Shown: in pieces, positions 1 through 14,157 of the stretch
How the letters are laid out: every line of letters begins with the position of its first letter
How positions within the stretch are numbered: the first letter of the stretch is position 1
Origin: Chinchilla lanigera
Taxonomy: Eukaryota > Chordata > Mammalia > Rodentia > Chinchillidae
Reading direction: 5' to 3'
NCBI RefSeq assembly: GCF_000276665.1
Contig: NW_004955426.1
Span: 858,919-922,918 of the forward strand
Length of the DNA stretch: 64,000 nt
Made by a program: the position numbers and the translations under genes
The notes under the pieces: model-generated
The model's database searches: none
The model's input: only the letters and a program-made list of their open reading frames with translations
What the model was told of the DNA's origin: nothing

Positions 1-21
1 TTGTGAGCTGTCTTGGTCAAC

Positions 22-97
22 TTTATCTATCTATGTATCTATGTATCCATGTATCTATGTATGCATGTATGTGTCTATCTATATATCTATCTATCAA
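22..97. repeat. TATC/TATG tetranucleotide microsatellite
   Basis: Imperfect tetranucleotide run made of ctat, gtat and ccat units, with tatctatc blocks at both ends and a gtatgtat-type centre. The interruptions suggest an old tract that has partly decayed. Confidence 0.85.
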
Positions 98-3000
98 TGT
101 TAACAGAGAAAACCCATTTCAATCGTAACATTCTTTCTTTGAAACAATCTTAGAAATTGAAGATTCCCTGTAACAATCTATAGGAAATACAGAAATCAAC
201 CCATACATGTAATTAAATGAAAATAACAAGAGTTAATGCCTACTCAGTGTTTTACTCGTTAAGCAAGAGGCAAATTAATTAAGAAGGACTGTAAGTCCAG
301 AAGCACAATTTGAATTTTGAAGAGCTCTTAGCACAATGTATTTTTTTTTTCACTTACATTCTGGTTAAGAAACACACAGTAGCTACCAAGTGAGAAAAGT
401 CATCTTATAATGATCACCTTTCTTGAAACACTGGAAAACGTCTGTAATGATGAAGTAAGTACGCCTCATATGGAAACAATATGACAAAATGTCCGTGGCA
501 CAGTTTGGGCACACTGACACTTCTCTTCCAATGAGATTCTGATACTGAACAACTAAAGGTGTGGCTAAGCTATACATGTGCCTACATTTAAACAAAGTCA
601 ATTGAGGCTCTCATTCAGTTCAGGGGGCTCCTCTCCTCCATGGTATCTGCTTTCAGCAATGTTAAACATTTCCAAGATGGCTCATGGATCCAGAGAACAG
701 AAGCATTCCATGTTGGTACTGTCACCAGGATTTAGAAAACAATGGAGCAAAGTCCTTCATAAAACTGCAAATGTGGTAGGGGCTCAAAGTGGCAAGAGGA
801 AGATCATTTACGTATGGTAGATTAACCAAAACAGAGGCTGCAGATATAAAAGCAGGTCTAAAACTGATGAAGGTGCAGACAGGACAAGTATGCTTTATAA
901 ACTATGCATGTTCTCATGCAATATCGAGGTGCCTTGTGCTGCTTCTATTATTATTTTGACAAAAATGTCCTCACTAGCTCTGTGTACCAGGAAATCCTGG
1001 AGAAAGTTTGGAAGGGAAAGATCAAAAGAGTAACAGATAAACAGGGTGCGTTTTCCTTGGTTCAATGATTTAGAGAATTTTTTTCTACTTGTAAACAAGA
1101 CCTAAGCTTGATGAGATGATAGGAATAAGGAGGAAAGTGTTCCCAGGAGGCTGAGACCAGGGCTTTTCTGCAACTTCTCCTGAAGACTAAAGAAATGGAA
1201 TGACCAAAAGCTTGGCTCAGAAAATTGGGTTGTATATAAACTTGGACTATGGCTCTGACTGAGGGCTAGTCCTTGGGGTACAGGTCCTTCCATAGAATAT
1301 CAAATAAGTTTAGAAGTGTACCAGGGAAACAGTACAGTGAGAAGCCGCTGGCTTGGAGCCTGGCCTTGCTCTTGAGATGTGTATGCAAATGGACTGACAT
1401 TTAGACAAGTCCCTTGTTTTCTTGCTCATTACTGGAAAGATTACACACCATTTTTGGGAATTGAGTGGATAAAAAAAAAGCCATTACAATAGAAGGGAAG
1501 GATGGTCCAAACAAGAAATAAAGTTAAAATAACCCAAAGTGAAATGTAGCAAACCCAGCCCAGAAACTTGAGAGATGAGAGACACCTGCTGTATCACTGT
1601 TCCAAAATCATGAGCCAGTTTCCGAGGTGGCTCTTGAGTCATCTCTCTCTCGAAAAGTGAAGCTTGTGCACCTGGCAGTTTTAATCAGGAGTCACTTCTC
1701 AGTACAGGAGAGCTAAAGATCACCACAAGATCAGCATCACTCTTTAACTTCCATCTACTTGTTAAAAGAGCCTCGTGCCAGTTGTGCAGAATTAAGCCTC
1801 ACTGTGGAAAGCGCTGGTGCTCCCACCCTTGTGGAGCAGGCTGGGTCCCAGCTTGAGCCTTCAGTGAGTCCTTCTTGCTCGCCTTCCTCTCTGTCCTTTT
1901 TCTTTGCTGCTGGGGGTGGGAGGGAGGAGGAAGTATGTTCCCTTTCAGAAACATAGGCTATGGAGCCACCATCTTTTTTCTGTGGATTCATTTCTGCAGC
2001 GGTGGCTTGTAGGCTACAGAAGGGGTCAGCCTAGCTCTGCATCTTTGAATGTCTGAAACTTGCTTTATTTATCCCTTACTATCACAGCCTGGCACGAACA
2101 CATCTGGATCCCCGACAGCCCCTACCCGAGTCTTTGCTCTCCTCCATGACTGCCACGGCCCACCTTCCTTGAGGAGGTCAGAGCTTCAGAAATTACAGTC
2201 CTCACTCATAAGGTCTTACTGTCCCCCTGCATCACCTCTCCCCTGTACTCCTGCAGCACGGGGACAGTTGCCAGCTCAGGAGCAACATGTGGGGAAGGAG
2301 ATGACACTCTTCCCTCTTGGCTACTTCCTCCTGCCGTCAGGGCCCATCCCTTCTTCAGGCCCAGCCTTCCTCCAGTGAGGTGCCCACCTTTCTCCCAGTT
2401 CTAATGTTAAACCTTTCAGTGGACAAGGCCACCAAACTAGTGAGGTGTCCACTGCCTTAGACAGACTGTCAGAACTCTTCTATCAAGACATGGGCCCTTT
2501 CTGAACTTCGTCCTGATATTCGTCAGTTCATTTTTGAATGGGGGACTACAACTGCTGAGGTCTCCATTCCAGGGCCTCTGGGGTCAGGAGAAGCGCCTCT
2601 TTGTCCCCTACAGAACTGTGACATTGACACCTGGGGCTTCCCTGCCTTCTGTGAGCAACGTGTTTGAAGACCAGCTTTCTGTCTCGTTAGCCCTTGGGAA
2701 AGTCAGCAAGGTCAGGTCAAGCTTCTGGGAGGCCTGTGAATGCTAAGCCTGGCACAGGATAAGGGAGGCAAGGAAAGAGAGGAGCGGTAAAGAAACAGGA
2801 GATGGAGACTAAAGAGCAAAGAAACATGAAAGGAAGGGATATCTGTGGGACGGAAGGGAAGACTGCCGCAGCCCCAGGCCACTGTGCGCTTGATTCTGGC
2901 CTGTGTTCCACGGAGTAAGAAGTGATGTCCCGTCTCCAGCATCTTCATCTCTGCTTTCTCATATTCGGAACACCCGTGATTCTGACTCCCCCACAGTGAT

Positions 3001-3519
3001 ATATACTGCTGTGGAGTCGTATTTGTCCTCTTTAGTTGTAATTCTGCCCCAGCCTGTTGGCGATCTTGCCTACCTATTATCTCAGCCGAGGGTGACACAC
3101 GGCCCTTTCTGCCCGGCGCACTGGCTGCATAACTCTTGTTCCACCTCCTCCATCGTCCTTCATGTGTGAAAGACTGAGCCTTCAGGACAATAAAAAAAAA
3201 AACATACCGGGCCGTCGCCCCAGCTGTGATGGTGCTCGCTGAGGGCCACAGCTCACATCTGTCCCTCCGTGTGCCTCGGGGTTGTCATCTTGCAGAGCTC
3301 CGCTTCTCCATAGAGCAGACTCTTCCACCGAGACCAGGCCCGTCAGCTCGCAGCACACTCCTGGCTCTCTTCCTCCTCCTGCCCTGGCTGAATTTTAAGC
3401 ATGGTGAGATCACAGATCTCCTTGGAAGCAGCTCCGAGAGCTCTGTGAATACTGGCAGTGTAGAATAACTCACCTTCCGTAGCACTTGCTCTGCATTGGC
3501 AGTTTATCTGCTTCTCTCT

Positions 3520-3690
3520 CCAGGGATATCCAGTCTCTGTGCCATTTTACTGTCTGGAAATCTAGGCTCAGGGAAGGAAGGCAACTGCCTCAAGGTCACA
3601 GCCAAAGAAGTATTTCAGTGGTCCCAGATTAAACGCAGGCAGCCTGGCTCCAGAGCCCTTGCCAGGAGCTCTGTGGAAGGCTGTCTACTG
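3520..3690 (-). repeat. MIR SINE (antisense)
   Basis: The plus strand shows the antisense MIR order: a remnant of the 'ccattttac...gaaactgaggctcag' core, then 'ctcaaggtcacagcc', then 'cagcctggctccagagccc'. The match is degenerate, as expected for a mammal-wide tRNA-derived SINE. The limits are approximate. Confidence 0.65.
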
Positions 3691-4020
3691 ATACCTAGCA
3701 AGTCAGAGCAGGCTGTTTTTTAAAAATGTGGAACAATTTATGATGAAAGAAGAGAAAAAAATCATTCAAAAGCAATCAACTGAAAAGACGGATAGCACCT
3801 TTTCATGAACTACATGAGGCAGAAAGAATCAAGAATAAAATAGAAATTATGAAGGACTCTAAGTGTAGTAGACAGGAACAAGTTTCCAGTTTTTTTTAAC
3901 ATATGTAATGGTTTAAATTGGTCTGAGTAAAATTAAAATTATGGGGAAGGGAACAGGTATGCATGTTTTTATACCCAGAAATCAATTTTTATGCTCTAGT
4001 TAAAGAAAAATAATGCCAAG

Positions 4021-4024
<4 letters not shown>

Positions 4025-4058
<34 letters not shown>

Positions 4059-4076
4059 AGAGAGAGAGAGAGAGAC
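4025..4076. repeat. (GA)n microsatellite
   Basis: About 50 nt of uninterrupted AG dinucleotides apart from one aaaa break near the middle. It is purine-only on the plus strand. Confidence 0.95.
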
Positions 4077-7000
4077 CAAAGGAGAAATATCATTAAATCT
4101 GAGTCCTCTTTCACAAGTTATAAATGGATGTGCCTTAGATTATATTTTTTATGGCAACTTTTGATTTTTAAAAATTCAGTTTAAACTTAACTGTAGGAAG
4201 CAGGCAGCTTCCCTGACTCTATGAGGCTGGATCTGAAGCACCTGCGAGCCTTCTCTAGCTGTGGACTTATCATTCTGTGTGCTTTGCAGGTGGTATTATA
4301 ATGCCCTGTTTACTTATTGTCTGCTGGGTAGGTTGTAGATTTCATAAAGGTATGATCTATGTCTTAGTAATATTTGGGCCCCTTACTAACATAAATCAGT
4401 CTAGCAATAAACATTTTTATTCCCACTAGAACTGAAAATTTCATTTATTTAAAAATAAAAATGCCTTATAGTAGTTGGGAAGGAACGGAAGTTGGGAAGA
4501 GGGTTGTGCCAGGCAGGTAAAAACCATCAGGACTGGTCCTCTCAGCAGCAGTGTGGATCTGGAACAGTAAACTTTACTGTGTGAGATCGTCAACACTTCT
4601 GTGGACCATCTGATAGTGAGGCTAATTTTTCATATTACAAGAAGTGATCAGGTCAAAACGTCTAAATTACATCTTTGGCTCTGGTGGTGACTGGCCATGT
4701 CTGTCAAAAAGAAATGAATACATGTCAATCTTTCTGCAGTGTCATGTAGTAAACTCTGAGAATTTTGGGGGGCAGGGGAAAGACATGTTTAAGTGAATGG
4801 CCCTATGTTTAAAAGAAAACATATCATTAAATTATTTAGATATTTATATTCTTTATAAATTAGCTTATATTTTCATTGAATATAATTGAATTACTAATGT
4901 ATAATGAAAAAAAAATTAAAATAATTGCTTCTGCCACCTGAAAATGTGGGCATACTTTGAATATGTAGGAGACACAGTGCCTTGAATGCTACTCCACAGT
5001 GTGCTGGTACACGTGTGTATTCCCCCTGAGCCCAGCTCGCCCGGCCTGAATGTGAGGGTCCAACCCCCCCACTCTAATGTGCCTCGGAAGTGGAGAAAAG
5101 CAGAAAGGAACAGCATCAATGCACTCAGTCCTGCAACCCATGAAAAGCACTTAGCGTTACTCCCGAATCAGTGGAAAGTCCTTAATGCTTTTAACTGAGG
5201 AGGGGTTCTCAGCGAGTATGAAGAAAGGAGTTATGGAAAATACTCAAAAGTTATCATCCTTGAGGTACCTCCCCAAGGAGGCCTGCAGTGTACACTCATT
5301 AGCAAGTTTTCAGTTAATAATTCCTCCGTCTGAAACTCAGTTTACTGTGACATTGCCAACATGCTTAGGAGACAGCACAGATGGCAAGGATCATTTGAAT
5401 ATTTTTGACATCTATCCATGCCAATCATGCCTCTGCCCATCAAAGCAGATGGTCCTGAAAATGAACCACACAATCTTAAGTGTGTTAGTGGCGATAATCC
5501 AGACCCTCTCTCTACCTCCTCTGTTTCTTCCACCTTCTTTAATTTTTCTTCAGCTGATTTTCTTCTGATATTATCTCTTCCTGGCTCTGAACAATGGCCT
5601 GAGTGATTCTCTTCCACCTCAACTTGGAGACACTTGTTGATCTTCAGACTATCTATAACTAAGACCCCTAACCCAGGCCAGGACACGCAGAGGAACGCAG
5701 ACTTCACCCCAGTTACCGGAAGGTGTTCAGCTGGGGCCTGCTCAGAGCTCTTTCTCAGGTCCTGCTCAGGCTGGGAGTGAACTAGGAGGCTGTCAAGCCC
5801 AAGTCCGCCAGACCAGCAGGAGAAGCTAGGGACTGGCCCTTCCTCTGTCGATTCGTGGGAGTGAATTTTCCACTTTGCAACTATCAGATCTGGCATCATT
5901 TTGAACAAAACTGAATTTCTTGGCTTCATTACATAAAAATTGCACAAAGCACTGTAATTAAGAATGAGAGACGTATGATTTATGACTCTGCGCCTATAGG
6001 AGATTTAATTCTCCCTTTGCTCAATGGGCTAACCGCTGTGTGCGCAAAGTCAATACCAATAATGAAATGTGGGCTGAAGGGCTGAATCAATTCAATAAAA
6101 CGCAATAGAAAGACCAGAGGACTGAGTAAATTTGGAAAGGCTAGCGCCTGCAAGATTAGTATTTGGACAACAGGTAATTACACAAATCAATACCTGTATA
6201 TGAAAACATGACAGGCAGCCATCCGTCACAAAGGGAGAACCAATTACTAACAGTCTGGGCTCTGAGTTAGGAGGACAGAATGAAAGAGGTCTGTACAGAA
6301 TTCTTACCAGAGTTGCATCTGAGTGTGTGCACGTGAGCGTGTGTACATGCGCACCTCTCCGCGTGCCCGCGCTCTGCACTGCTCCTTCTGGATTTGACTT
6401 AGGCCTTTTGCACTCTTGCTGTTCCTCCAGTTGATGCGTACTAATTCAATCTCAGGTTCTTAGCTTGCCATCAAGGTGGACCGCAGTCCTCACCAGACCC
6501 TCACTCTGCTCCCGGTCCCAGCCTCAGAGATGCATAATACAAACCCCTGCTCCAGTGCCAGCTGTTGGAGAGCGCTCCAGATAGGGCAAGGTGACACAGG
6601 CGACCTCAAAGCCTCCACAGCAAAATGAGAAAGTATGCAGACACCTACTCTGGTTTATGCATACGCTGTATGACACAGCACTAACTTCAGCATCTTAATT
6701 ATATTCTTGTTCCAAAACAATGCAGACAAGTGGATATTCCACCACTAAGCAATCTGCTTTCACGAAGTCACTTAATCCCCACAAAGCCCACAATTAAGGC
6801 ACTGGTATCTCTGTTTTAAAGACAGCAGGGGAGGTTCCAGTGGACACTCTGAGTGTCCCAGCACAGGCTGGCCAGCAGGTGAGCTGGCCAGGGCAGCTGC
6901 CCCTCTGTGGCACGATGATGTGCTGGCCGCCTTTACTCAGCTTCCTCAAACCACAGGGCACTGCGGGTCCGTCTGAAAAGCCACAAGTCAGTCTGTGGTT

Positions 7001-7757
7001 GACTGCAGAACTGCATCGCTGTTGAGAGGCCACAAGAACAGCCCACAGAGCAAGTACGCAGAGCCAGTTAGATAAGTGACTTCCAACTGCCCTGGGCCAG
7101 GCTCCTTGTACAGCCTGGGCAGGTGACTCCTTATAATGAAGAATCTTGCTCCATTTTCTGATATTTGACTCCTGACCGTCGTAAAGCCTTGTCGCTCTCC
7201 TCCCACTTTCCCTTCTGGCCTCATCTGAGCAAGAGCTTGGCTGACTCCTCTTGTGGCACCAGTGAGCAAATCAAGCTACACAGGCCCTGTCCGCATGTGC
7301 GAACCCACGCCCCAACCACCATGGAATCCCAGCGAGTCTCCTTCCTGAAACTCCCTGAGCCACCTGTGCACTGCTGCCAGCTGCTCTGCCCCTTCCTACC
7401 CTCTTGGCGTGGGGGTGATGTCACTCTCAACATCAGACCCAGTTTGGGTGGGGGTCCATCCCACTTTTAGGGGAGCACCACAATCCTCCTGAATCACTGT
7501 TGGGCTAACAGAAAAATGATATCCTTTCACGACCACTGGAGAACCGCTCAGAGCTGTGATCTTCAAATCATTATGTGTTGCTATGTGACCTCCCTCACTG
7601 GAAATTTGTACTTCATTCATTTTGTTTTCTAATTAAAACAGGGAATGACTAAGATGAGTTCCCATAGGGGTAAGAATCCCATAACTGTAATATATTTTAG
7701 GTCACTTTAAGAACATTCTTTCACATTCTTTTGAAATTTACTTTCATGGCCAATGGT

Positions 7758-7922
7758 TTTCTGTTTCTCAGCTGTGGTGTAACTGACATTTGCAGGGTTC
7801 TGTCTTGTATACTGTTGGATATTTTGCATCATCTTTGACCACTACTCACTAGACAACCTCTAAATGTCTCTAGTTATCAACTGTAACTGAGGGGCAATGT
7901 CATACCTGGCTGAGAACCACCA
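7758..7922 (+). mobile_element. MER20-like hAT-Charlie nonautonomous DNA transposon relic
   Basis: The order of motifs follows the MER20 consensus as I remember it: 'ctgacatttgcagggttctgt', 'tgttggatattttgcatcat', 'gaccactactcactaga', 'aaatgtctc', and a 3' end 'ggctgagaaccacc' that corresponds to the terminal inverted repeat. Divergence is high, consistent with an insertion from early placental evolution. It is nonautonomous and encodes nothing. Confidence 0.7.
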
Positions 7923-8852
7923 CTTCCTATATTCATTTTACAAAGAAATGGGACTTTCTGGTCACATATGCATACCTCAAGACCTGTGCAGTCCCAGCAG
8001 AAGAGAGATAGAACAAAGATGAAAAACTGCTCAGCTATATACATCCCAATGCAAGTAAGCAAAATCTATAATAAATTGCAATTATATCTTCCAAATCTCT
8101 TCTTTCCACTCTTAAACTAATTTACCCTCATCTTCAAAATTGCTTACATGCTATGGAGATGACTTGTTACAGTTTATAAAATCTTTTTTTAAAAATTTGA
8201 TTACTCAGCTGCTTGCAGGCAAGTGTTCATCCCTTAGCTAAAAAAAATCAGAGTTAGCTACAGCAATCATGGTGATTTCGCACAACTATCGCACACTATA
8301 ATGTACCATGTACTTGCAGAGAGTTCCAAAAGCATGGAACCTGCTCAGGATCACTGATGTGGTGGACACAGACAACAGACTCTTTTAACGAGTCCCATAG
8401 ATCTGTTATACTGTTATCTTTGTAAATGGCTCAACACTTTTGGTTATAAAACAAATGCAGTTTGTTGCCTAAAACCCCACTTTATCAGTAAGTTCTCCAA
8501 GAAGGACAGGACAGAACCTATACTGACTGCAATTTGAACAGATAGTAATTGATGTTCTGGATTTTTAAAGAATTTACAGGCAGCAATTTGTTGAAGACAC
8601 GACACTGGGTAAAGGAAGAGAAATCACGCAGTATGTGGCACCAACCGTTCAGTCTCTGCTGACTCTGATGCGCATCGCTGGCTGTCTGACCTTTAGTATT
8701 CAAATACACAAGGAAGCATGAGAAGATGTGCCGGTTAGATAAAAAAAAGTGCTATGATTCAGCCTTGACCATAGATGTAAAGGACAAAAACATAACTTTA
8801 GTTTTCCTGTACTTTTCTGCCTTCCACATTACTCCAAAAAATCTAAGGCTTA

Positions 8853-9113
<261 letters not shown>

Positions 9114-9248
9114 TTACAAGATTTCAGAATATTCTGGTTTTCTTATACATAGATCTATTTAAGAGAGGCTCCTAAAAAGGTGCTGAATAATTTTTAAGTG
9201 TATACATGTGCATACAATGTGGATCCTATAAATGACGTATGTAATTTT

Positions 9249-9401
9249 TTGTGTGTATTTTGAGACAGGGTCTTGCTTTGTAGTTCAGGCTAGCTTTGAA
9301 CTTAGTATGTAGCCCAGGCTGGCCTCAAACTCATGGTGATCCTCCTGTCTCAGCCTCCTACATGCTGAGATTACAGGAGTGTGCCACCACCACTGGTTTA
9401 T
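9249..9401 (-). mobile_element. B1-like SINE (7SL-derived), antisense, with target-site duplication
   Basis: The plus strand reads as the reverse of a B1/Alu-like element: 'ttttgagacagggtcttgct', 'gcccaggctggcctcaaact', 'gatcctcctgtctcagcctcc', 'gagattacaggagtgtgcca'. Two successive 'cttgctttgtag / agtatgtagcccaggctgg' blocks look like the internal duplication known in B1 elements. A 12-nt direct repeat (gtatgtaatttt) flanks it at 9237-9248 and 9402-9413, showing retrotransposition. It lies about 220 bp upstream of the CTNND2 acceptor in transcript direction. Confidence 0.85.
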
Positions 9402-9504
9402 GTATGTAATTTTAAGTGTATCAACTGAAGTTCTATGTTTACGGAGACTAGGAAGAAACAACTTAAAATATTTTAAGTAAATAAAACATCTTTAAAACAT
9501 TGAA

Positions 9505-9537
9505 TTTTATTTATGAACATTTTATTCATAAATAAAA
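9505..9537. repeat. Perfect 13-bp inverted repeat (hairpin)
   Basis: Left arm TTTTATTTATGAA (9505-9517) and right arm TTCATAAATAAAA (9525-9537) are exact reverse complements, separated by 7 nt. It is very AT-rich and lies about 480 bp from the CTNND2 exon on its upstream intron side. There is no terminator-like T run, and intronic position gives no obvious function. Confidence 0.9.
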
Positions 9538-9539
9538 CA

Positions 9540-11440
9540 AATTTTTTATGAATATATACTTTTTCATATGGGCTTAACTATATATAAGGATCATATTTTT
9601 CTAATATATTATTTCATAAGACTGATTGAGGTACAACATTTAGCTGAATTATCAGAGATGAGAAATTTGATTGGATGGATGTAATCCTAAATGCTGAGAC
9701 AGGTGATTTGATATCAGTATTTGTATTATTATTGTTTTTTCAAAATCTCTTGTAGAAATAGCGTAACACCAGCACTGCTAAAAGTAATAAAAAATAGATA
9801 CAGGGACCAAAAAATTGATTCTGAAAATGATTCTCTGGGGAAAAGAGGATACCATAGCAATGAGACAACTTTATAAGTGGAAATTATTTATTTAAAAGCT
9901 AGGCTTATTCACAGAATATGAACAAATTTTATGGACTGTATATTCTCTAACTGCATCCTCCCTTTTATAGCTGAGTTACTCCAAGAAGTTGGTTGTTTAT
10001 TTAATCTTAAGAAATATGCTTGCAATATTTAAGTCTATTCTAAAACTGAAGCTTGATTGCACTGTTATGAAAACAAAACTCTTATGAAACCCCTCAGCTC
10101 AACCAGTTAGACTATGATGCTAACAGATCCATTTCTCTGGATTCTATTCTTACAGCAGGGAGCCAATTTTTAACACAGAAATAAAAAAGTAACCTCTGGG
10201 ACCACAGATAAAAACTTGACACTACAAGCCACAAAAGGGTTCTATTTATCTGAAAGATGGGCCGGACAAGAAATGAGATGGTTTTTCAGCCACCGCTCCT
10301 ACTCCTCACGAAACAATTCAAAACCATCCGTCCTGCTGATACTGGGTCAACCCTGTCATCTGCACAGAGGAGCCATGAAAAATAGGATGGAGGAGGCCCT
10401 GACAAAGGTTAAAAGTTTCCTCATAGATCCTAACCCGTTCTCTTTATCTTTCTTTTAGCACAACCGGTAGAGTTGTCAAGCAAACCTTGAAACATATGGG
10501 TATTTCTTTTATAGCACCCAAAGACAGAAGGAAATGGGATGACTTTTGAAGTGGCTCAGTTTTTATTGGAAAGATAAAGCATTTGACTTCATGTGCACCA
10601 AGTATTTAGTAAGTCTACCTACCATTCTAGGCAAGGTATTCATGTTCTCCGGAATGCATACGGCATACTAACATATTAGCTGGGAAACAATCCTGAGTGA
10701 TACCTGACATCAACTCCTTCTTCGCCATGTGATCACAGCCGAAAACAATTACGGACTGAAAAACGTGCAGCTAGCATTTCTCTCGAATTTAATTTCCTCT
10801 TTCTCCCTCTTGATTCCAAACCATCTCTGACATACCAAGATAGCACAGTTCTTCTCATCAGAGTGGCTCTCTAAAATGTTATTCCTTATATAAATTAAAT
10901 TAAAATCTGCAGAATGTCTCTAAATTGAAATTGAGTGCTGTGTAAAGACAGTGATGGCTCAGATGAGTCCAGGTAAGCTTAAGCTTTTGCAAAGTGATGA
11001 GTAAAGACCTCTTTTCTGTCTATTTTATTAACCAGATGGTAATTGCTGGACTAGACAATGGCTTATAGGGCGTATAACAAGAGTATTGTTTGAACAAGAA
11101 CTCAAGGGTCAAAATCTTAGGGACTCTTTGAGCAGTTGTATGGACAGGTGCACAACACACAGGTACCCCAAATTTGGATGAGTCAGACGAATATTCCAAT
11201 GAATCATGAGTCCAGTAGAGATCTACACTCCTCACTGATTTGATAAAAAGGTTGTTATCAGATTTACCCTCTCCCCCATCCATAAACCTCTGAAATCCCA
11301 AACACCCCCCTTCATCCCTACTTCCACCCCCAAAGACCTAATTTTTCATCTTTTTCTGCATCTACCAACTACCAATCATCAGTCACCTTCCACCATGCCG
11401 CTCTTCCCACCTACGTCATCTAAACGCGCCAACAGGATCA
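9540..11440. other. Unremarkable intronic DNA
   Basis: AT-rich, with no repeat family I recognise with confidence and no protein-like frame. The open frame at 10216-10458 (80 codons) has no recognisable sequence and is probably chance. Confidence 0.6.
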
Positions 11441-11448
11441 GCAACTTC

Positions 11449-11640
11449 CTTACTTCAAACCCTCAGTGGCTCTCCTATTCCTTAGGAAAGAAACCAGGAC
11501 ATTCTTAGGGCCTTCTCTTCCTGATGGACAACTCACCCCTGTCTGTGCTGCTGTCCTCTTGCCACCCACCTCCTCAGTTCTCCACCCTGCAGCACAAGTA
11601 CACAGGCTGACCACTCCCTCCTATCTGTTTCTTGATAACT
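11449..11640 (+). mobile_element. L2 LINE 3'-region relic
   Basis: The run 'cttacttcaaaccctcagtggctctcctattcc' followed by 'gtgctgctgtcctcttgccacc' resembles the L2 3' region ('aaaccctccagtggctccccat...ctgccacc...ccacactggcc') as I recall it. It is degenerate with loose borders. It is not a gene despite a 76-codon open frame across it. Confidence 0.5.
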
Positions 11641-11699
11641 GTAGTGTCATGAACACGGGATTTGTCATCAACATAGCCCAAAGAGTTCAGAACTAGAAC

Positions 11700-14150
11700 A
11701 TTTGGCTTTGTCCCTGGTAACCCCCAAATACAGAATGGTTCATAGTCTTTGCTGGCTTTGGTTTCCACAAGTCACACATAGAGAATCATCACCACAGCTC
11801 TCACAGGATTTCCTTCCAATGACACCATAAAATAATATGTGTATGTGCTAAGTAAACTGTTCAGAGATAGATATATTCTAATCATTGTTACTGTAAGAAT
11901 GCTACACAGGGATACTTTTTCTTTAGAATTCACATAATACCTTTTCATTTTTTAAAAACCTCACAACATTTTACTGACCTAAATCCACTTGGACATTATA
12001 TTTATTTGAACAAATGCAAGGGGAAAGAGAGTGGTGGCTTTATCTTGTGGTAAAATTTGCTATTTTGAAGTGATATCCTTTCCCCCACTCCCCTTGTGGA
12101 AGGAGTCTGCTCTCGGACAGAATTCTGTCCATCTTCGCCAGATGCGATTCAAATCCTGCCGTCCCACGAATTCTTTCCAGCCTGGAGCTGAACCTCCACA
12201 GCTGGTACAGGAGGCACTGACTGAGTGGATGCTCTCTTGATCCGACTGTCCTAGGAGAAGATTCCCTCCTCAGATCTCCAGGATGGTTAGCGATCACAGA
12301 TGCACCAGACACACAAAGTGTGGACCCCAGGAAAGGTCAGGTGTTTCATATAATCAAAAGAAGAGAAGAATAGGAAGTAAGAACCATCCATAATTTCCTA
12401 AGAAGCTGAACTCAACTTTCATTTGTTACTGGGCTTCACCTTAGAAATGTTAATGGAACTGGAGAATATGCAAATGTAACCTTTTCTTCCTTGAAACTTG
12501 TCACACACACCAACAATATTGTGACTAATCCCTCATTCATATATGGACTGTCTGAGCTGTAAAAGTCACAAAGCTTAGCACAGTGCTAAATAGCAACCAG
12601 TTGGAAATTCTTTACTATGTTATACTGACACAGAATCCAAAAAGTTACTGGACTGTCACAATATTTGACCAACTTTCCCTAAGAAAAAGGGTGTGAGGAC
12701 ACCCTGGGAGTTCTCATGAATTTAAAATTTGCTTTTCAAAAAGTTTCATGGGGAGGGGACAGTGTTCATTAAGTGAAAGGACAGTGCAGAGAGCCACAGG
12801 GGACTCTGACAGGAGGCCAGTGAGGCAGGGATGGGCAGTGGATCAAGGTGGAGAAGGCCCTGGGACTGTCAGATTCCCTCTGCCAAGGACAGTGGGAGCC
12901 AGTGAGGGTTTCAGGTGAGTATGGGGCCCAGAATCCCACTGGCCACTCAGGAGGGAAAGATCTACACTCGACCACAGGGGTACTGTGATGATGGTTACAG
13001 AGAGGCAGGCATCTGCTGAAGCTCTCGCAGTGGGGGCCTGACAGGGTGCATTGTTGTAGATCAGTTACAGCCCGATGAAGCTGAAAACAGACAGTGGATG
13101 TGGGGATGGGGCAAGGCGAAGGCTGCTGAGAGATAGTGAGTCTGGGTGGTCCTGCAGCAGCCAGCGGACCTGTTGATGGGAAAGTGTGGAAACAGCACAG
13201 CAGGGATGCAGACCCTCCGCAAGCCCCGGCCCCTCATTCCTCTCACCCACATAGTGCTCCTCCTCCCAGGACCCAGCTCAGCCCAGCCGGGGGCCAGAGG
13301 AGCAGGCTGGGCTGCTGGGTTACTTTTGGGGGTCTGGGTCTAATATTCCAGATGAAAGAGGTGCAATTTGAACTAGCGAGTTTGCTGCTGGCTGCTGAAG
13401 TCAAGAGAAACAATAAAATAAGGAGAAAATTGGTTATTTCTGAACTATCACAGATATAAAGTACCTGAAATTGATCTTAGCTAACCAATGGATTCTCTCA
13501 GTTCAATTTCTTAGAAGTTGAGAAAGAACAATAATGGAAAATGATTATCAGAACTTACGCTATTACTTATCATTTTAATTACATATTGTTTTATAATCAG
13601 TGAAGATCTAAGTATTCTAGAAGATCATTAGAGTACAAAGGATATTACCAATTATATCATAATAACCTGTACAGTGTAAATTAACTTTAAAATACTTTTT
13701 TTTATTCATTAACACTACTAGATGATTTTCAAGGAAAATATGTTCTACCAGGAAAAACTATGTATGAACTTCATACATAAACAAATGAATAAAATTTACT
13801 TCTGTCCTGTTTGGTGACAACAGCCCAAGGGAAAAGGCTGCAAATTAGTCCCCATAAAGGTTATCTTGTAAACCATAAAGATTTTATGGAAAATGTTTAT
13901 ATTCCAAAACTAAGCACCAATTCTGGAATTAACAGTCCATGATGTTCATAGAAAAACACTTAGACCTGTGAACTTCAAAGGGGAAGGAGAGGGAAGGGCT
14001 TTGATGCTTCTGATGTCCAGAATAGGAGTTCAGGATCTAAGGATGTTAGATCAACAAGTTTTTACTTTATTGGTATCAGGAGAATAGGGTTTTGCCTTAG
14101 GATTAGATTAGGAATTTGGAAAAAAATCACAAAGATCTTATTTACCTTCA
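11700..14150. other. Unannotated intronic DNA, with a GC-richer patch at 12.8-13.3 kb
   Basis: Nothing here supports a gene. Between about 12,780 and 13,330 the base composition rises and several frames stay open on both strands (up to 107 codons at 13136-13459). The peptides are low-complexity Pro/Ser/Gly/His-rich and match no family I know. Confidence 0.5.
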
Positions 14151-14157
14151 GAATGTT

